This document shows, piece after piece, positions 23,166 to 33,765 of a DNA stretch of 64,000 bases. Made by a program: the position numbers and the translations under genes. A model generated the notes under the pieces. That model made no database searches. It saw only the letters and a list, made by a program, of their open reading frames with translations, and had not been told where the DNA came from. Each line of letters begins with the position of its first letter. The stretch's first letter is position 1. The DNA comes from Daucus carota subsp. sativus. Lineage: Eukaryota; Streptophyta; Magnoliopsida; Apiales; Apiaceae. The stretch is taken from assembly GCF_001625215.2 (NCBI RefSeq), contig NC_030383.2, positions 5,220,779-5,284,778 on the forward strand, in the 5' to 3' direction.

Positions 23166-24006
23166 ATGGCAAATCAATTACAACTCAAGTCTCTGAACCA
23201 TATCTCTTTAGTTTGTAGATCATTGACAGAATCGCTTGATTTCTACAAGAACATTTTAGGCTTCATTCCTATCAGAAGGCCAGGATCATTTGAGTTTGAG
23301 GGTGCTTGGTACGTATGAAAATGTACCCGTACACTTGAGGGTCGTTCCTATTATTTTAGCCTGCAAACTTTAACGATAATGTACTACTTGATCAACGTTT
23401 GCAGGCTAAAATAATCTGTGTTCGAAGGAACACTATACGTATATTAAGATAACCTTATATGCTATAAGGCCGTAAATTGGTTAAACTGTTCAAGAACATT
23501 AAATAAGAATCAGTTCATCTATTATTGCAGGTTATTCAATTACAATATTGGTATTCATCTTTTGCAATCTGAAGACCCTGAAAGCTTGCGCACTACTAGG
23601 CAGATCAATCCCAAGGATAATCACATTTCTTTTCAAGTAAATACGCTCTCTTTATGAATTCTTATAATTAAGTTAAGTTCATATGTTTAAGCGATATTGT
23701 CTAAAATGTTGACAGAACATTATCTGAAAACTTTATAAACTGACAATTTGTTGTTGATGAAATGGTTAGTGTGAAAGCATGGCAGCGGTAGAAAAGAAGC
23801 TGAAAGAGATGGAGATAGAGTATGTGAAGGCTAGAGTAGAAGAAGGCGGAATTGAGGTAGATCAAATATTCTTCCACGATCCAGATGGCTTCATGATTGA
23901 AATTTGCAACTGCGACAACTTACCTGTGGTTTTTGTTGCTGGAGAAGCCATCCGAATGTGCTCTGCCCTCGGTTGCAGTGTGCAGCCGAAGCTTGCAGTT
24001 GTATGA
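23166..24006 (+). CDS. Glyoxalase I-like (VOC-fold) protein, GLYI4/GLYI7 type
   Basis: Three exons, 23166-23308, 23531-23636 and 23770-24006, give about 161 residues. The junctions are consistent: TG|G restores W48 in GAWLFNY, and a phase-0 join gives HISFQ|CESMAAV. The first start, MANQLQLKSLNHISLVC, matches the family N-terminus. VOC landmarks are NHISLVCRSLTESLDFYKNILGF (H12), GIHLLQSEDP (H57), KDNHISFQ (H79) and HDPDGFMIEICNCDNLP (E127), at the positions where metal ligands and the paired beta-alpha-beta-beta-beta modules occur. Arabidopsis relatives (At1g15380, At1g80160) belong to the glyoxalase I superfamily and are linked to methylglyoxal and stress responses; a true lactoylglutathione lyase activity is not guaranteed for this clade. 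It is convergent with the MAPK-kinase substrate gene. Confidence 0.93.
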
Positions 24007-24263
24007 ATCAATGGCAGTGAGTGATCCGCGTTTAAGGAACATGTGTTTGTGATTTTCTAAATATTTCTATGTGATGAAGAGTGTTTTTTCTTATAGTTTA
24101 AATATACTAAGCTATTCCAATAAGAATTGTGCTGGATGAATCAGAAAAACTTAACAAAGTGACTGTTCTGTCATTTGATTTGTAAGATATATGTGCTCTT
24201 AAGGACTTGGACTTGTATAGAAGAGAAGTTTAAGTACTCTCTTGAGGGCGTTAATTAAAAAAA

Positions 24264-24644
24264 GAGTTAATTGCAAAACGCATCCTCTAGTTCCAGCAAA
24301 TTACATTTTATTACCTAAACTTTAAATATTTGCAGAATGCATTCCTCTACATGTTTTGGCAACGCACCTTGAACCTTTTGACCGATTTTTGTTTATTTTG
24401 ACCAATCAATTTGGAATTTAACAGGGCGAAATAGATTTAAGAATTAACTAAGATGAAATGTTATAGGTTCTTAAGTCTATTTTACCCTTGTAATTCAACA
24501 TAATGATATGTCAAAATAGATAAAAATGGGCAATAAAATTCAACATGTGATGCTAAAATATGTGGTGCTTTGTGCAATTATCTAAAATTTAGTTAATAAA
24601 GTGCAGTTGGACCAAATCAACCGGATGTGTTTTACAACTAACTC
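24264..24644. mobile_element. Terminal-inverted-repeat MITE (GAGTTAATTGCAAAAC type)
   Basis: The left end GAGTTAATTGCAAAACGCATCC matches, inverted, the right end (GAGTTAGTTGTAAAACACATCC). The flanking 9-mers TTAAAAAAA and TTAAGAAGA match at 7 of 9 positions, a possible decayed Mutator-type duplication. The 381-bp element fills the space between the glyoxalase-like gene and the convergent MAPK-kinase substrate gene. Confidence 0.7.
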
Positions 24645-24778
24645 TTAAGAAGATATACGAGTTTGGTTTACATAAATTCTGAAAAGAAAGAACTCATCAT
24701 GCATGATGCAGAATACAGAAACATTATATACTTTGTTATGATACAAAAAATACAGAAAAATTCAAAGACAGAGATAAA

Positions 24779-25090
24779 CTAGGACCTTCGATGGCCTGCA
24801 GGAGGTTTTCTGTTATTTGGCTTCTTGGCAGGCTTCCCAAAACACCCGCAACCAGATACTTTAGGAGATGGAGGATCAATTGTGGATGCAACATCAACCG
24901 TCCGATACGATTTCCGCTGATTTTTTGACTCATGATCATGTTCTGATCGTTTGTGTTTATGGTTCACATCATCATCTTGTTTGGTCTTTATGGGCTTGAG
25001 CTCCCCTGATAAAAATTTCTGGTCTTCCCATACTAGACCTGATGATCCTGATCTTCTGAAGGATACTTCAGACCTGGGCAAAGCAGCCAT
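24779..25090 (-). CDS. MAPK-kinase substrate protein (MASS family, At1g80180/At1g15400-like)
   Basis: A single-exon gene for 103 residues starting at ATG 25090. The family core is clear: the N-terminal MAALPRSEVSFRRSGSSGLVW motif, a basic and acidic low-complexity middle (HKHKRSEHDHES), the SYRTVDVAST-IDPPSPKVS motif and a Gly/Cys patch GCGCFGKP with a basic tail. Serine-proline in PPSPKVS is a candidate MAPK phosphorylation site. Arabidopsis members were named from phosphorylation by MAPK modules, and biochemical function is unknown. The frame stays open upstream of the ATG but has no other ATG before it, and conservation starts at MAALPRS. A TATA-like run lies about 90 bp upstream. Confidence 0.9.
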   Translation of the reverse strand: MAALPRSEVSFRRSGSSGLVWEDQKFLSGELKPIKTKQDDDVNHKHKRSEHDHESKNQRKSYRTVDVASTIDPPSPKVSGCGCFGKPAKKPNNRKPPAGHRRS

Positions 25091-25177
25091 ATTAATTTTT
25101 TTCGGATGAAAAAGCAAATAATTGCTGCAATTATTAGATGATGCGTGTGTAAGGTTTCTAGCACTCTTGACTTGTAA

Positions 25178-25185
25178 TATATATA
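25178..25185 (-). promoter_or_regulatory. Probable TATA box of the MAPK-kinase substrate gene
   Basis: On the minus strand the sequence reads GCTATATATATTAC, with TATATATA at 25178-25185, 88 bp upstream of the start codon. This leaves a leader of about 60 nt. Confidence 0.55.
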
Positions 25186-25237
25186 GCATTGAGAATTGAA
25201 TATGACAATTTAGAGGATTAACCAAGGTAGAAGTCAC

Positions 25238-26196
25238 TACAAGGCATCTATTAGTGAATTACTGTTTTGTCCCTTTTGTCATTATTCCATACCAACTGGA
25301 AAACCCCGGCCAAATTATTCTGTCTGATGGATTTAATAACACGAGAAATGTATTATAGATCTTGTTATATTGGGACAGAGAAAAAACATACAGAAAGCAT
25401 TAATATTGGAGTCTAGTCATGAAGATGTTCTGTCCGAAGATTGTTGATTCAACAGTTATAAAACTAGAAAAGTTATGACCGAGGGTGCTAAAAGACAATG
25501 AACAGATATGCAGTGATGCAGATCTTCTGAGCAAACTTACCTCGACATGATGGTGATATCTATGCATGGAATATTCAGAAAGAATTATTCCTAAGGAGTT
25601 AACACAATTGCCCTTGTCGTTGGCATGGTAGTGCAAATAGCAAGAACTAGCCTCCCTTTGTTTATAAGAATCACATATAGCATGGCTTTTGGACTTTTGG
25701 GTCCTCCAAGTGTAAGGATACATGATTCATCTCAAAACCTGATACAATTTGCGCCAAAAGAAGGCTATCAACTCGTTCCACAGAGGACCTTTCCTTGCTT
25801 CCAGCACACAAGTGAGATGGAGACTGACTTGCTGCTATACAGGACACAAAATGATCACATACTCTGGCCTGTCTGAGTAAGTTCCGTCTGTGGGAAATTT
25901 CCATTTTTTCACAGTTTGTGTGCGATTTTTATTAGTATACCAAGTAGTCAGAATAAGGCTTATAATTCAATTGGCTATGTGGTTGGAATAAGGCTTATAA
26001 TTCATCAAAAAAATAAAAATAAAATTGCATTAAGGTCTGCAGATTCACAAACTTCACAATGCACTGAGATTGGCTACTCAGCCCCCACTTTTTTTATGTG
26101 ACAGCTGCCCATTCTCCGGATCATCTTCGTTATATAAATTGCCTGATGCATTTTCAACAGGAATATCTCATTCTTGTGGTACCAAACATAATTGAA
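25238..26196. other. Intergenic, no supported gene
   Basis: Several overlapping frames of 60-107 codons occur on both strands at 25400-25904, but none resembles a known protein and none has a coherent splice model. A short direct repeat (aataaggcttataattca at about 25953 and 25988) is visible. Confidence 0.35.
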
Positions 26197-26204
26197 CTCG
26201 TAAC

Positions 26205-26380
26205 TAGGGGCGAGCATGAAAAACCGAAACCGCAAAAAAAACTTAAAAAAACCGAAAAACCACACCGAAAAAAACCAAACCGCAAATAAAACCGAAAATA
26301 ACCGAAATAAAAAACCGAAATTAGTGGTGCGGTTTTATTTTCGGTTTTATGTTAAAACCGCACCGAAATTAACCGAACCG

Positions 26381-26419
<39 letters not shown>

Positions 26420-27089
26420 TAATAGTAATAAAGCACCTTAGTCATTTTTAAACTTCACATCTAATTTTATATGGAGGTTCTTCTTCCATACTTGCATACT
26501 TGCTGAGTCACTTAAACCAGGCACCAAGTATTTGGATGAGCGCTTGATCGAAAACTAGAGCTATTGTGATTTGCCACAAAGCAGAAATATCTCTGTTGTT
26601 AATCTGCTGATCAAATTTTATTATATAACCTATTCTACTTTTTTTATTTATGTACTTTTTTAAAACTTTTTATTTGAATTTCATGATTAGTTGATTTTGG
26701 GTAATTTTATTGACTTGACATCATCTAATTTCTTGTCAAAATATGTATGTTTTAGTTTTTATTGTGTATTAAGGTTTTTTAGATGAAAGTATGTAATGTT
26801 TCATATATCCTCATATGAAAACAATAGTAAATAGTAACCGAACATATTGTACAAGTTCATGAAAATTTTATATTTTTTTTAAAAAAATCATTATGCACAA
26901 AAGTAGCAAATAATAGTGGAAAAACCGAAAAAACCCGCAACCGACTAATGGTTAACCGCAACCGAAAAACCGTTTTAGTTGGTGCAGTTACGGTTAATGA
27001 TGATTAACCGAACCGAACCGAACCGCATTTATCGGTTTGGTAACGGTTAATGTCCGGAACCGCACCAAACCGCACCATGCACACCCCTA
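26205..27089. mobile_element. Non-autonomous hAT element with intact 8-bp target duplication
   Basis: The termini TAGGGGCGAGCATG and, inverted, TAGGGGTGTGCATG follow the hAT pattern, and the perfect 8-bp duplication CTCGTAAC flanks them (26197-26204 and 27090-27097). The element is 885 bp. Both subterminal regions are packed with AACCG/CGGTT motifs in both orientations. An (AT)n run lies at 26383-26416. No transposase remnant was found. Confidence 0.9.
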
Positions 27090-27097
27090 CTCGTAAC

Positions 27098-27692
27098 TAA
27101 GGTGAACATGCTTGAACTCATAGCTAAGGTGTAACATACCACAAAGTAACTGCATTTGAGACCTGAACCGATTATTTATTTATTTATTTTAACGTTCTGT
27201 TAAAAACATGTTCCCAAGATCTGCCTACTGTTTTAAGTAATAAGTTTCATATTTTCATTTACATTTCTAATAGATCTGATTAAATTTATAGTAAAGACAA
27301 TGCCAACATGTGAGTTTGTGTCAAACATATGATTTAACTTTTAAGTAAAAGAAGCGGGAAACTGCAACTAAAAAACTGTTTAAAGTTGAGATTGAGCCCC
27401 TCTAAACAAGACAGAACTGACAATGTGGCAACTGAATCACCAATAACTGCTTATAAACTTCGATTCATTACACAATTTATCTTTCACAAAAAAAAAAATT
27501 AAATTATCACAGGCATAAAGATTGGTCATAGCCAAAGAAAATCTCTAAATTCTCATGTGTTCAAGGACATGAATCTGTATCTATATTATTAGATGCACAC
27601 CAGCATCTGGCCCATATGAGTGACACTAGCAAAAAAAGGTATAGACAAATTTACAACCTTTCAAAGTCTCAAAAGGAAATTTTTCATCACTA
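27098..27692. other. Intergenic, 3' flank of the reductase gene
   Basis: No open frame of interest. The part next to 27693 should hold the 3' untranslated region of the minus-strand reductase gene. Confidence 0.35.
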
Positions 27693-30600
27693 TCAAAATT
27701 TGTAAACCATATTCTCGGTATATCCAAGTTCTTTGAGTATTCCAGTGAGCTGCAAAAAGAACCAAAGAAAATTTAAAAAATTAAGATATCCTAGCGATGC
27801 GCGCGCGCGCGCACCCACACACACTCCCTCCGTCCTATAATTTGTGTCCCATTTACTTTTACACGTATTCCAATATTTAAAAAAATAATACTTGTACATG
27901 ATATTTTGAAGTTTTTCTAGTAAAAATTTGGATCTGTAACTTTTATATAATTTTATTTATAACACATAAAAAAAGGTAGGTATGTTTTACATCTTAAAAT
28001 GCGTGAAAAATTGTGACAAAATTATGGAACAGAGGGAGTGTGTATATATATATAGCCATATCCAAAATGTGATTTTCATCTACATACCTCGCCTTGTGAA
28101 CGGTCTTTTGCCTTGTCACCGGATATATGATTCATCAGCCCAGGAGGACCACATACCTGCCAATAAATATAAAATAAGTACTTGCCAAAAAAAAACTATG
28201 CATAGGAAACCATTAAACATTTTCCAAATATATAATCAAAATGAAATAATAACAAAGTGATACACTTGCATTGCTGATTAAGCTCAGAGCATTGACATCA
28301 GTAAATATAATGACTTAATGACTTTACAGTTCAGTTTACAATGCCCAAACTCCTATCAGAAATTTACAAATGTCCCAGTAACAGGTTTCTTCCTATGTAT
28401 CATAAGCATGATAAGTGGAAATATATATAATGCAAATATGCTGATTGTGATGCTTGCTCAACAAACTCACCCCTTGCCTTAATTAGTGAGTGGTATGACA
28501 CTGAGATGAGTCTTAAATTACATAGACGACACGGTTTTGGTCATATACTGGAAGAACAGTCAAACAATTCACTAGGGAGGAGGAAGGTGACTAAAAACTC
28601 ACCAATATAAGAGAATCTTCGCTGGGACCAGGCAAGCCTTTCACAGCCATATCCTTTGTTATGTATCCTTTACCTCCAGTCCAGTTCTCTGATGGCTTAT
28701 CCACGGTATAATAAATCTAGAATTTATCAATAAAAAGAGAACAATCAGTTAAAAAGAGATATCAAGTGGCAATAACAGTTCCCTTTTTCTAAAATAGCAC
28801 CTTCAAATTTGGATGGCTATCTGCAAGCACATCAAGTTTCTTCTTAAGTAGTATGTCATCTGGGGATACATTAGCATATATCAACGAAATCTGAAAGGAG
28901 ATACAGTAACCATCAGGACAGATTTACACTATATGACAAGTTGAATGAAGAAATTAAAGGTACAAGGAGCCATTAATCTACACACAGCTATATTCAGTTA
29001 GCACTAATTGTCAAGTTTACGATAGCTTACTAGATTTCTAACTAGCCATATATTAATCTTTAATTTAGATTTGCTAGGTGTTAAAGTAGCCATGTATTGA
29101 TCTTAACGTATATTTGCAAGATCAGTTTTTAAAGACATAATGTGTGGAGAGAAGTCCAAGACATGTTTCTAATAATAATCACAACCTTCGTTTTGTCTTC
29201 AGGATTCTTTAGGATAGCATCAATTATTTGAAGCATTGGAGTGATGCCTGAGCCACCTGCAATCTGGAAGGGAAAAATATATAATATAAAGATAAGGGAG
29301 GTGAAACAGCAAAGGAATATAAATCAATGAGTTTGTGAATGGTGAGCTAATATTTTAAGGTCTTGGATGCATTAAAATATTGTGCATTTTAACAACTGAG
29401 AATTGATAGTGCATAATAATTTTTTTTCTCTTCCACTTTTGTTTAGTTGTATACTCTCTTCTAATTTATTTTCTTCTTAAGCAGCTACCCTATGATTGAA
29501 AAGTTGTATGCAGTCTGGCACAACCCTGTCTTTACCATTCCTATATGTTTCTTCATATTTGGCGTATATCGGAGCTTTTCAACGGGCCTGAAAAAAATAA
29601 ACTCGAGTTGGTAATATATTCAGAAATCACTGAAGGTACAATATAATTACTCTCTCTATTTATAATCTATTACTTATGAAGTGTTCCTTTATTCATTATC
29701 CATTACCCCTTTACTTCAACTATATCTCCAGGTTTTAAGCTTGCAAAATGCTGACTCATTTTCCCACCCGGATAAATCTGCAAATTGTGGATAAAGCACA
29801 AGTACATATCAGATACGAGATTGCCGAAAGATAACCTCACAAGTTCAGAAGTAGTAGATGGCAATGAAGTAGTACCTTAATTAACAAATCAAAGTGTCCT
29901 TTTGCATCAGGATCTGATATAGGGGTGTACCTGCCAACAGATGACACAAAACACACTTAATATCTACAATTAAAAATAATAAAAGAACAGATCGCAAATG
30001 AAAATGAGAGACCAATAGACTCCAAAACAGAAACAACTTCAAGTTTCCTAATGGTGCACTCGCTTGAAAATACAATTATACATTATGCATCATCTAATTG
30101 AGAAATATAGAGTATCAATCATGCACGCCGAGGTAAGTCCTCAAACATCTTAAAATGTATTAGAAAGAAATAGGAGATTTTTCTTTAAAAATCAAATTAT
30201 TGTCAGTTTTCTTCAAAAAGAAAGCAGAACTCAATAATTAATAGAAATTACTTCCTAATTCAGTTACTAGAGTTGAGAAGACTCACGGGCGAATGACGTA
30301 TTTTGTTTTCCCTTCTGTGTCTGGTGGTAATGGGTACCTACGAAAGGATAAGTGCTTTTCATGAGAATGTAAGATAGTGGCACATATATGATATAATTAA
30401 TGGACCCGATATAACCTATGTGTTTTGGAACAAACCAAGATGACCTGCACAAAAACATTGAGGAATTCTTACTTTACAATGGTACTGAAAGCAAAAATGG
30501 AAGTACCTTGTGATGAGGCATGACGCAACATCAAGACCCAATTTCGCACTAGGATCAAATGAAAACCTGTCATTCAAAAAAAAAAAAAAAGAGGAAGACC

Positions 30601-32563
30601 TGTAAGCATTTTACTCAGACTCTATTGGGCCATCAGATCAGAGATAGCTGACAGGCCATTAGGTCAAATCTTCTTATGCTCTTTAATAGATGACTACTAA
30701 TGGTTTATAGTAAAGTATTAACCCCCTAGCTTGTCTGTTTATGATCATGACAATAATGGATCCTTGATACCACAGGTACATTTTTGGGGGAGAGAAAGAA
30801 TAACTGATATGTAATTAATGTGCTACTGAGCTACATACATATAGATAAATGAATAGATTTGGAGTTCAATTTGGGATCAAATATTAAATTACTTCACCAC
30901 AGAATTAGGACTTGGATGTGTCAGTCAGCCACTACTTCTTTATAAATGCATATGCAACTTGAAGACTAAACACTGTCATATATACACAATATCCCGAACC
31001 AACCAAGTCGATTTACAACCAAAAAAAAAAAACTAATCAAATCGGTTCAGTTCAGGTTTTCTCAGGGTTACTTTAATGGCACAAATATTAAATGGAAATA
31101 TTCATCTACGGAGGAAATACAAGGAAAAGACGATAATAACCTGAACAACTGCGTGTTGTGGCTGACCTTTGCCTTCTCTTGAAGCTTAAATCCTACCCAC
31201 TTATCAGGATTAAGCGCTGAAAAAAACAACAGCAGTTGATGAAGCTCAAAGTCTAAAAGTACGCAACCTTGAAAAAGATTTGCTTATAAATTCTCAGCTT
31301 CTCACCAACAAAACTAAAGCAGCTAACACATCAATGTGAATAAATACTAAAGCTTACTGATGTGAACAATTAGCAAAGGCCAATACAAGTAGCATGTCCT
31401 ACATTTAGCGTCGACTTCAGCATCACAAAAGAGCATATTAAACCCACAAGAATCGATGAAATTTGTAAAAAGCTATTTAACTATCTATAAGTGTATAGAA
31501 CAAACAAATCAATTCTTGATGCTGTCCAGTGACAGGCGGACGCAGAAAAACACATGTGTGTGTGTGTGTGTGGTGGTGCTGGTGTTAAGAGGTAGGGAGG
31601 GATGGGAGAGAGAAGAACTTACCAACTTGCTGCCGAGATTCATCATTGATTTTATCCATATGAACCTGCAATCAAAATAAGATATAAATTTAAAGGAAGG
31701 TGCCAAAAACTGGATTTAACTTTAACTTATGTAAAGGCTATCATGCCATCTATACTGTATTATTAAAATCTAACAAGAGATCAAGATTTTTGGTCGGTTG
31801 TCAGTCTATTTAATATATAATAATAATAATAATGATATTATTAAAATGAAACTCAACATTTCTAATATAATGGAATGTGAAAAGAGTGTGGGAATGGTTT
31901 ATTCCATTCCTGTAATCCTGTCACCCAAGCAAACTTATATTTCCATTCTGACTAAAAATCGTCATTCCGTTCCTCCCGAAATTCATTCTACTACACCCAA
32001 GCGAACACAACCTAAAAGTATTATTTATGTGTTTGCCTATAAAATTTCATTCAAGAAAGGTAATTACTCAAATATATTAAAAGTTAAAACACCAAAATTA
32101 TATACACTACTTTCTCCACATATACATATGACATAAAAATAAAAAGTGAGAAATCTATGCCTAATATCGACCATACTAACAGGTCAGAATTAGTGATCAC
32201 CTACAACACCAATTCACAAATCTAATTACAAAAACAATGCATCTTCGCTACATCTAGCTAAATTCCAGTAGCAAAAAATCTAGAATTAAAAGTCGCCCCG
32301 ACAAACCCTAACCCCCTACGCAGACATAACATCATGTAAAAATCACATTATTATGGTATACGGACACTGCGACTTACATAACTAAACATTTTCTATTCTG
32401 GTTCGAGCTCTTACACAAACGTTTAGGAGACATCTCTATTTACCCCAGGGAATCTATGTCATACAAAACCTAACCACATATTCCAAGTACAAAATCGCAA
32501 TGGAATAGATAATGTCAATACAACATATCTGGACTAAACATTAATATTAATTACGCAACCATA

Positions 32564-32596
<33 letters not shown>

Positions 32597-32800
32597 GGGA
32601 GAGGTAGAGGGAGAGGGAGAGCGAGAGAGAGAGGGAGAGAGAGAGAGGGGTACCAAATTTGGGGAATCGAAGTAGTAGAAGTAAGATAATCCACCGCAAA
32701 TGGCAGCGATCGCACCAATAGGAGCTCGTGATTGAGTTTGGAATTTGTGAGAGAATGCACCAACGCCAGATTTTGTAAGCCTCCGAATAAACGTAGCCAT
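27693..32800 (-). CDS. CBR2: NADH-cytochrome b5 reductase-like protein, mitochondrial (At5g20080-like)
   Basis: Thirteen exons, all with GT-AG borders and phase-consistent joins: 32654-32800, 31623-31665, 31141-31216, 30507-30566, 30287-30337, 29876-29930, 29707-29777, 29536-29587, 29186-29263, 28801-28890, 28603-28716, 28088-28156, 27693-27749. The product is about 320 residues (Arabidopsis about 328). The enzyme passes electrons from NADH via FAD to cytochrome b5. The FAD-binding signature RPYTPISD is at 125-132, the nucleotide-binding GGSGITPML at about 188-196 and CGPPGLM at 281-287; the C-terminus is [11 protein letters not shown]. The N-terminus ([20 protein letters not shown]) is rich in Arg and Lys and lacks acidic residues, as in mitochondrial presequences, and is followed by a hydrophobic stretch. 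A TATA box lies at 32860. NUDX19 follows upstream on the same strand. Confidence 0.96.
27824..28038. mobile_element. Stowaway-type MITE inside the last intron of the reductase gene
   Basis: Begins CTCCCTCCGTCCTATAATTTG and ends AATTATGGAACAGAGGGAG; 215 bp. It is flanked by CA on the left and TG on the right, not the usual TA, and sits beside a (GC)n/(CA)n run (27796-27823). It lies in the intron between exons 12 and 13, about 50 bp from exon 12. Confidence 0.8.
32574..32650. repeat. (GA)n microsatellite in intron 1 of the reductase gene
   Basis: About 77 bp of GA and GGGAGA units (CT-rich on the coding strand) begin 4 bp after the exon 1 donor site on the minus strand (GTACCCCTCTCT...). Confidence 0.9.
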
Positions 32801-32859
32801 CTTTCCGAAATAGTGAGGGTTTCAGGCCTACCAGCTTTACTTTGTTGCAAGGCTTCGCG

Positions 32860-32867
32860 TATTTATA
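32860..32867 (-). promoter_or_regulatory. TATA box of the reductase gene
   Basis: On the minus strand TATAAATA lies 60 bp upstream of the start codon, predicting a leader of about 30 nt. Confidence 0.6.
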
Positions 32868-32924
32868 GAGAAAATGATTTGGGAAACCTCATATAAGTTG
32901 GAGAAGGTAATTCACTAATTCAGG

Positions 32925-33455
32925 TTAAATTGCACTTTAGTGACATGTAGTTTACTTATTTCGCATGAAAGGGTCTAAATTGTTAGTCTATTATTATAGT
33001 GTCTAAACATCGTGGGATTCAGTCAGTTTCAATGATGTGATACTCTAATTTTAACATGAAACGGTCCAAACGGATACGAGGAAAATTATGGGTTTCGACT
33101 GAAATTTTTTATATGTGTATATTTTCTTTGACATATAATATACGTATTAATAAATGTGGATTTTATATTAAAGTGAATAAGTGATGCATCGTTTTTGTTA
33201 AAACATCCCAAATAACTATTTGATTAGGTTAAATTAAACAGAAAGAGAATGTAACATTACATTTTAATTAATTTTTAAGTCTATTTCACTTTTTTAATTT
33301 TCCAATTTCCACTATGATAAGTCAAAATAGAAAAAAATATCAAAAGTGTTCAAGATAAGGGCCGAATATATCAAGGGATAATTCTCCATTTATCCAAAAT
33401 ATATGCAACAGAATCCAGTTAACCCGAACTAAAAAGATAAGTTTTGTAATTAACT
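32925..33455. mobile_element. Possible terminal-inverted-repeat MITE between the reductase gene and NUDX19
   Basis: The right end, inverted (AGAGTTAATTACAAAACTTA), resembles the termini of the element at 24264-24644. The proposed left end (GGTTAAATTGCACTTTAG) matches it only partly. The interior is AT-rich with no coding frame. Family membership is likely; the exact borders are not established. Confidence 0.4.
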
Positions 33456-33765
33456 CTTAAAAATATAAAAAAGTTAGACAAATATTTTTTCCAATAGTTT
33501 TATTGTTCCACAGAACAAAACTCCAACAAAATCAGTTTCTCGTACACAAATGTCGGAAGAGTCATGAAAAATGGTGAATCTTGTGACTGTTATTAGGCAA
33601 AGACAGTAACGAAGCTTACATTTAAAAAAAAAAATACTCTACAATAGATTACTTGCATGGATGAATATATAATGTCATCCTACACAAATAGATGAAAAGA
33701 ATTAAACCAAAACAAATGCAGATACAATGTGTCTGCTACAGATTTAATGAAGAACTATCAGACTG

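Noticed and set aside
25091-25237. N-terminal extension of the MAPK-kinase substrate protein
   Set aside because: The frame is open but has no upstream ATG, crosses the TATA-like run at 25178-25185, and family conservation starts at MAALPRS.
25400-25904. Overlapping open frames on both strands upstream of the MAPK-kinase substrate gene
   Set aside because: Several mutually exclusive frames, none protein-like by family resemblance and no consistent exon borders.
29645-29700. Stowaway-like left end (actctctctatttataa) in a reductase intron
   Set aside because: Terminus is poor and no matching right end follows.
32551-32850. 99-codon minus-strand frame overlapping exon 1 of the reductase gene
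   Set aside because: It is an out-of-frame shadow of the true exon, and its tail is the (GA)n tract translated as Ser/Leu/Pro repeats.
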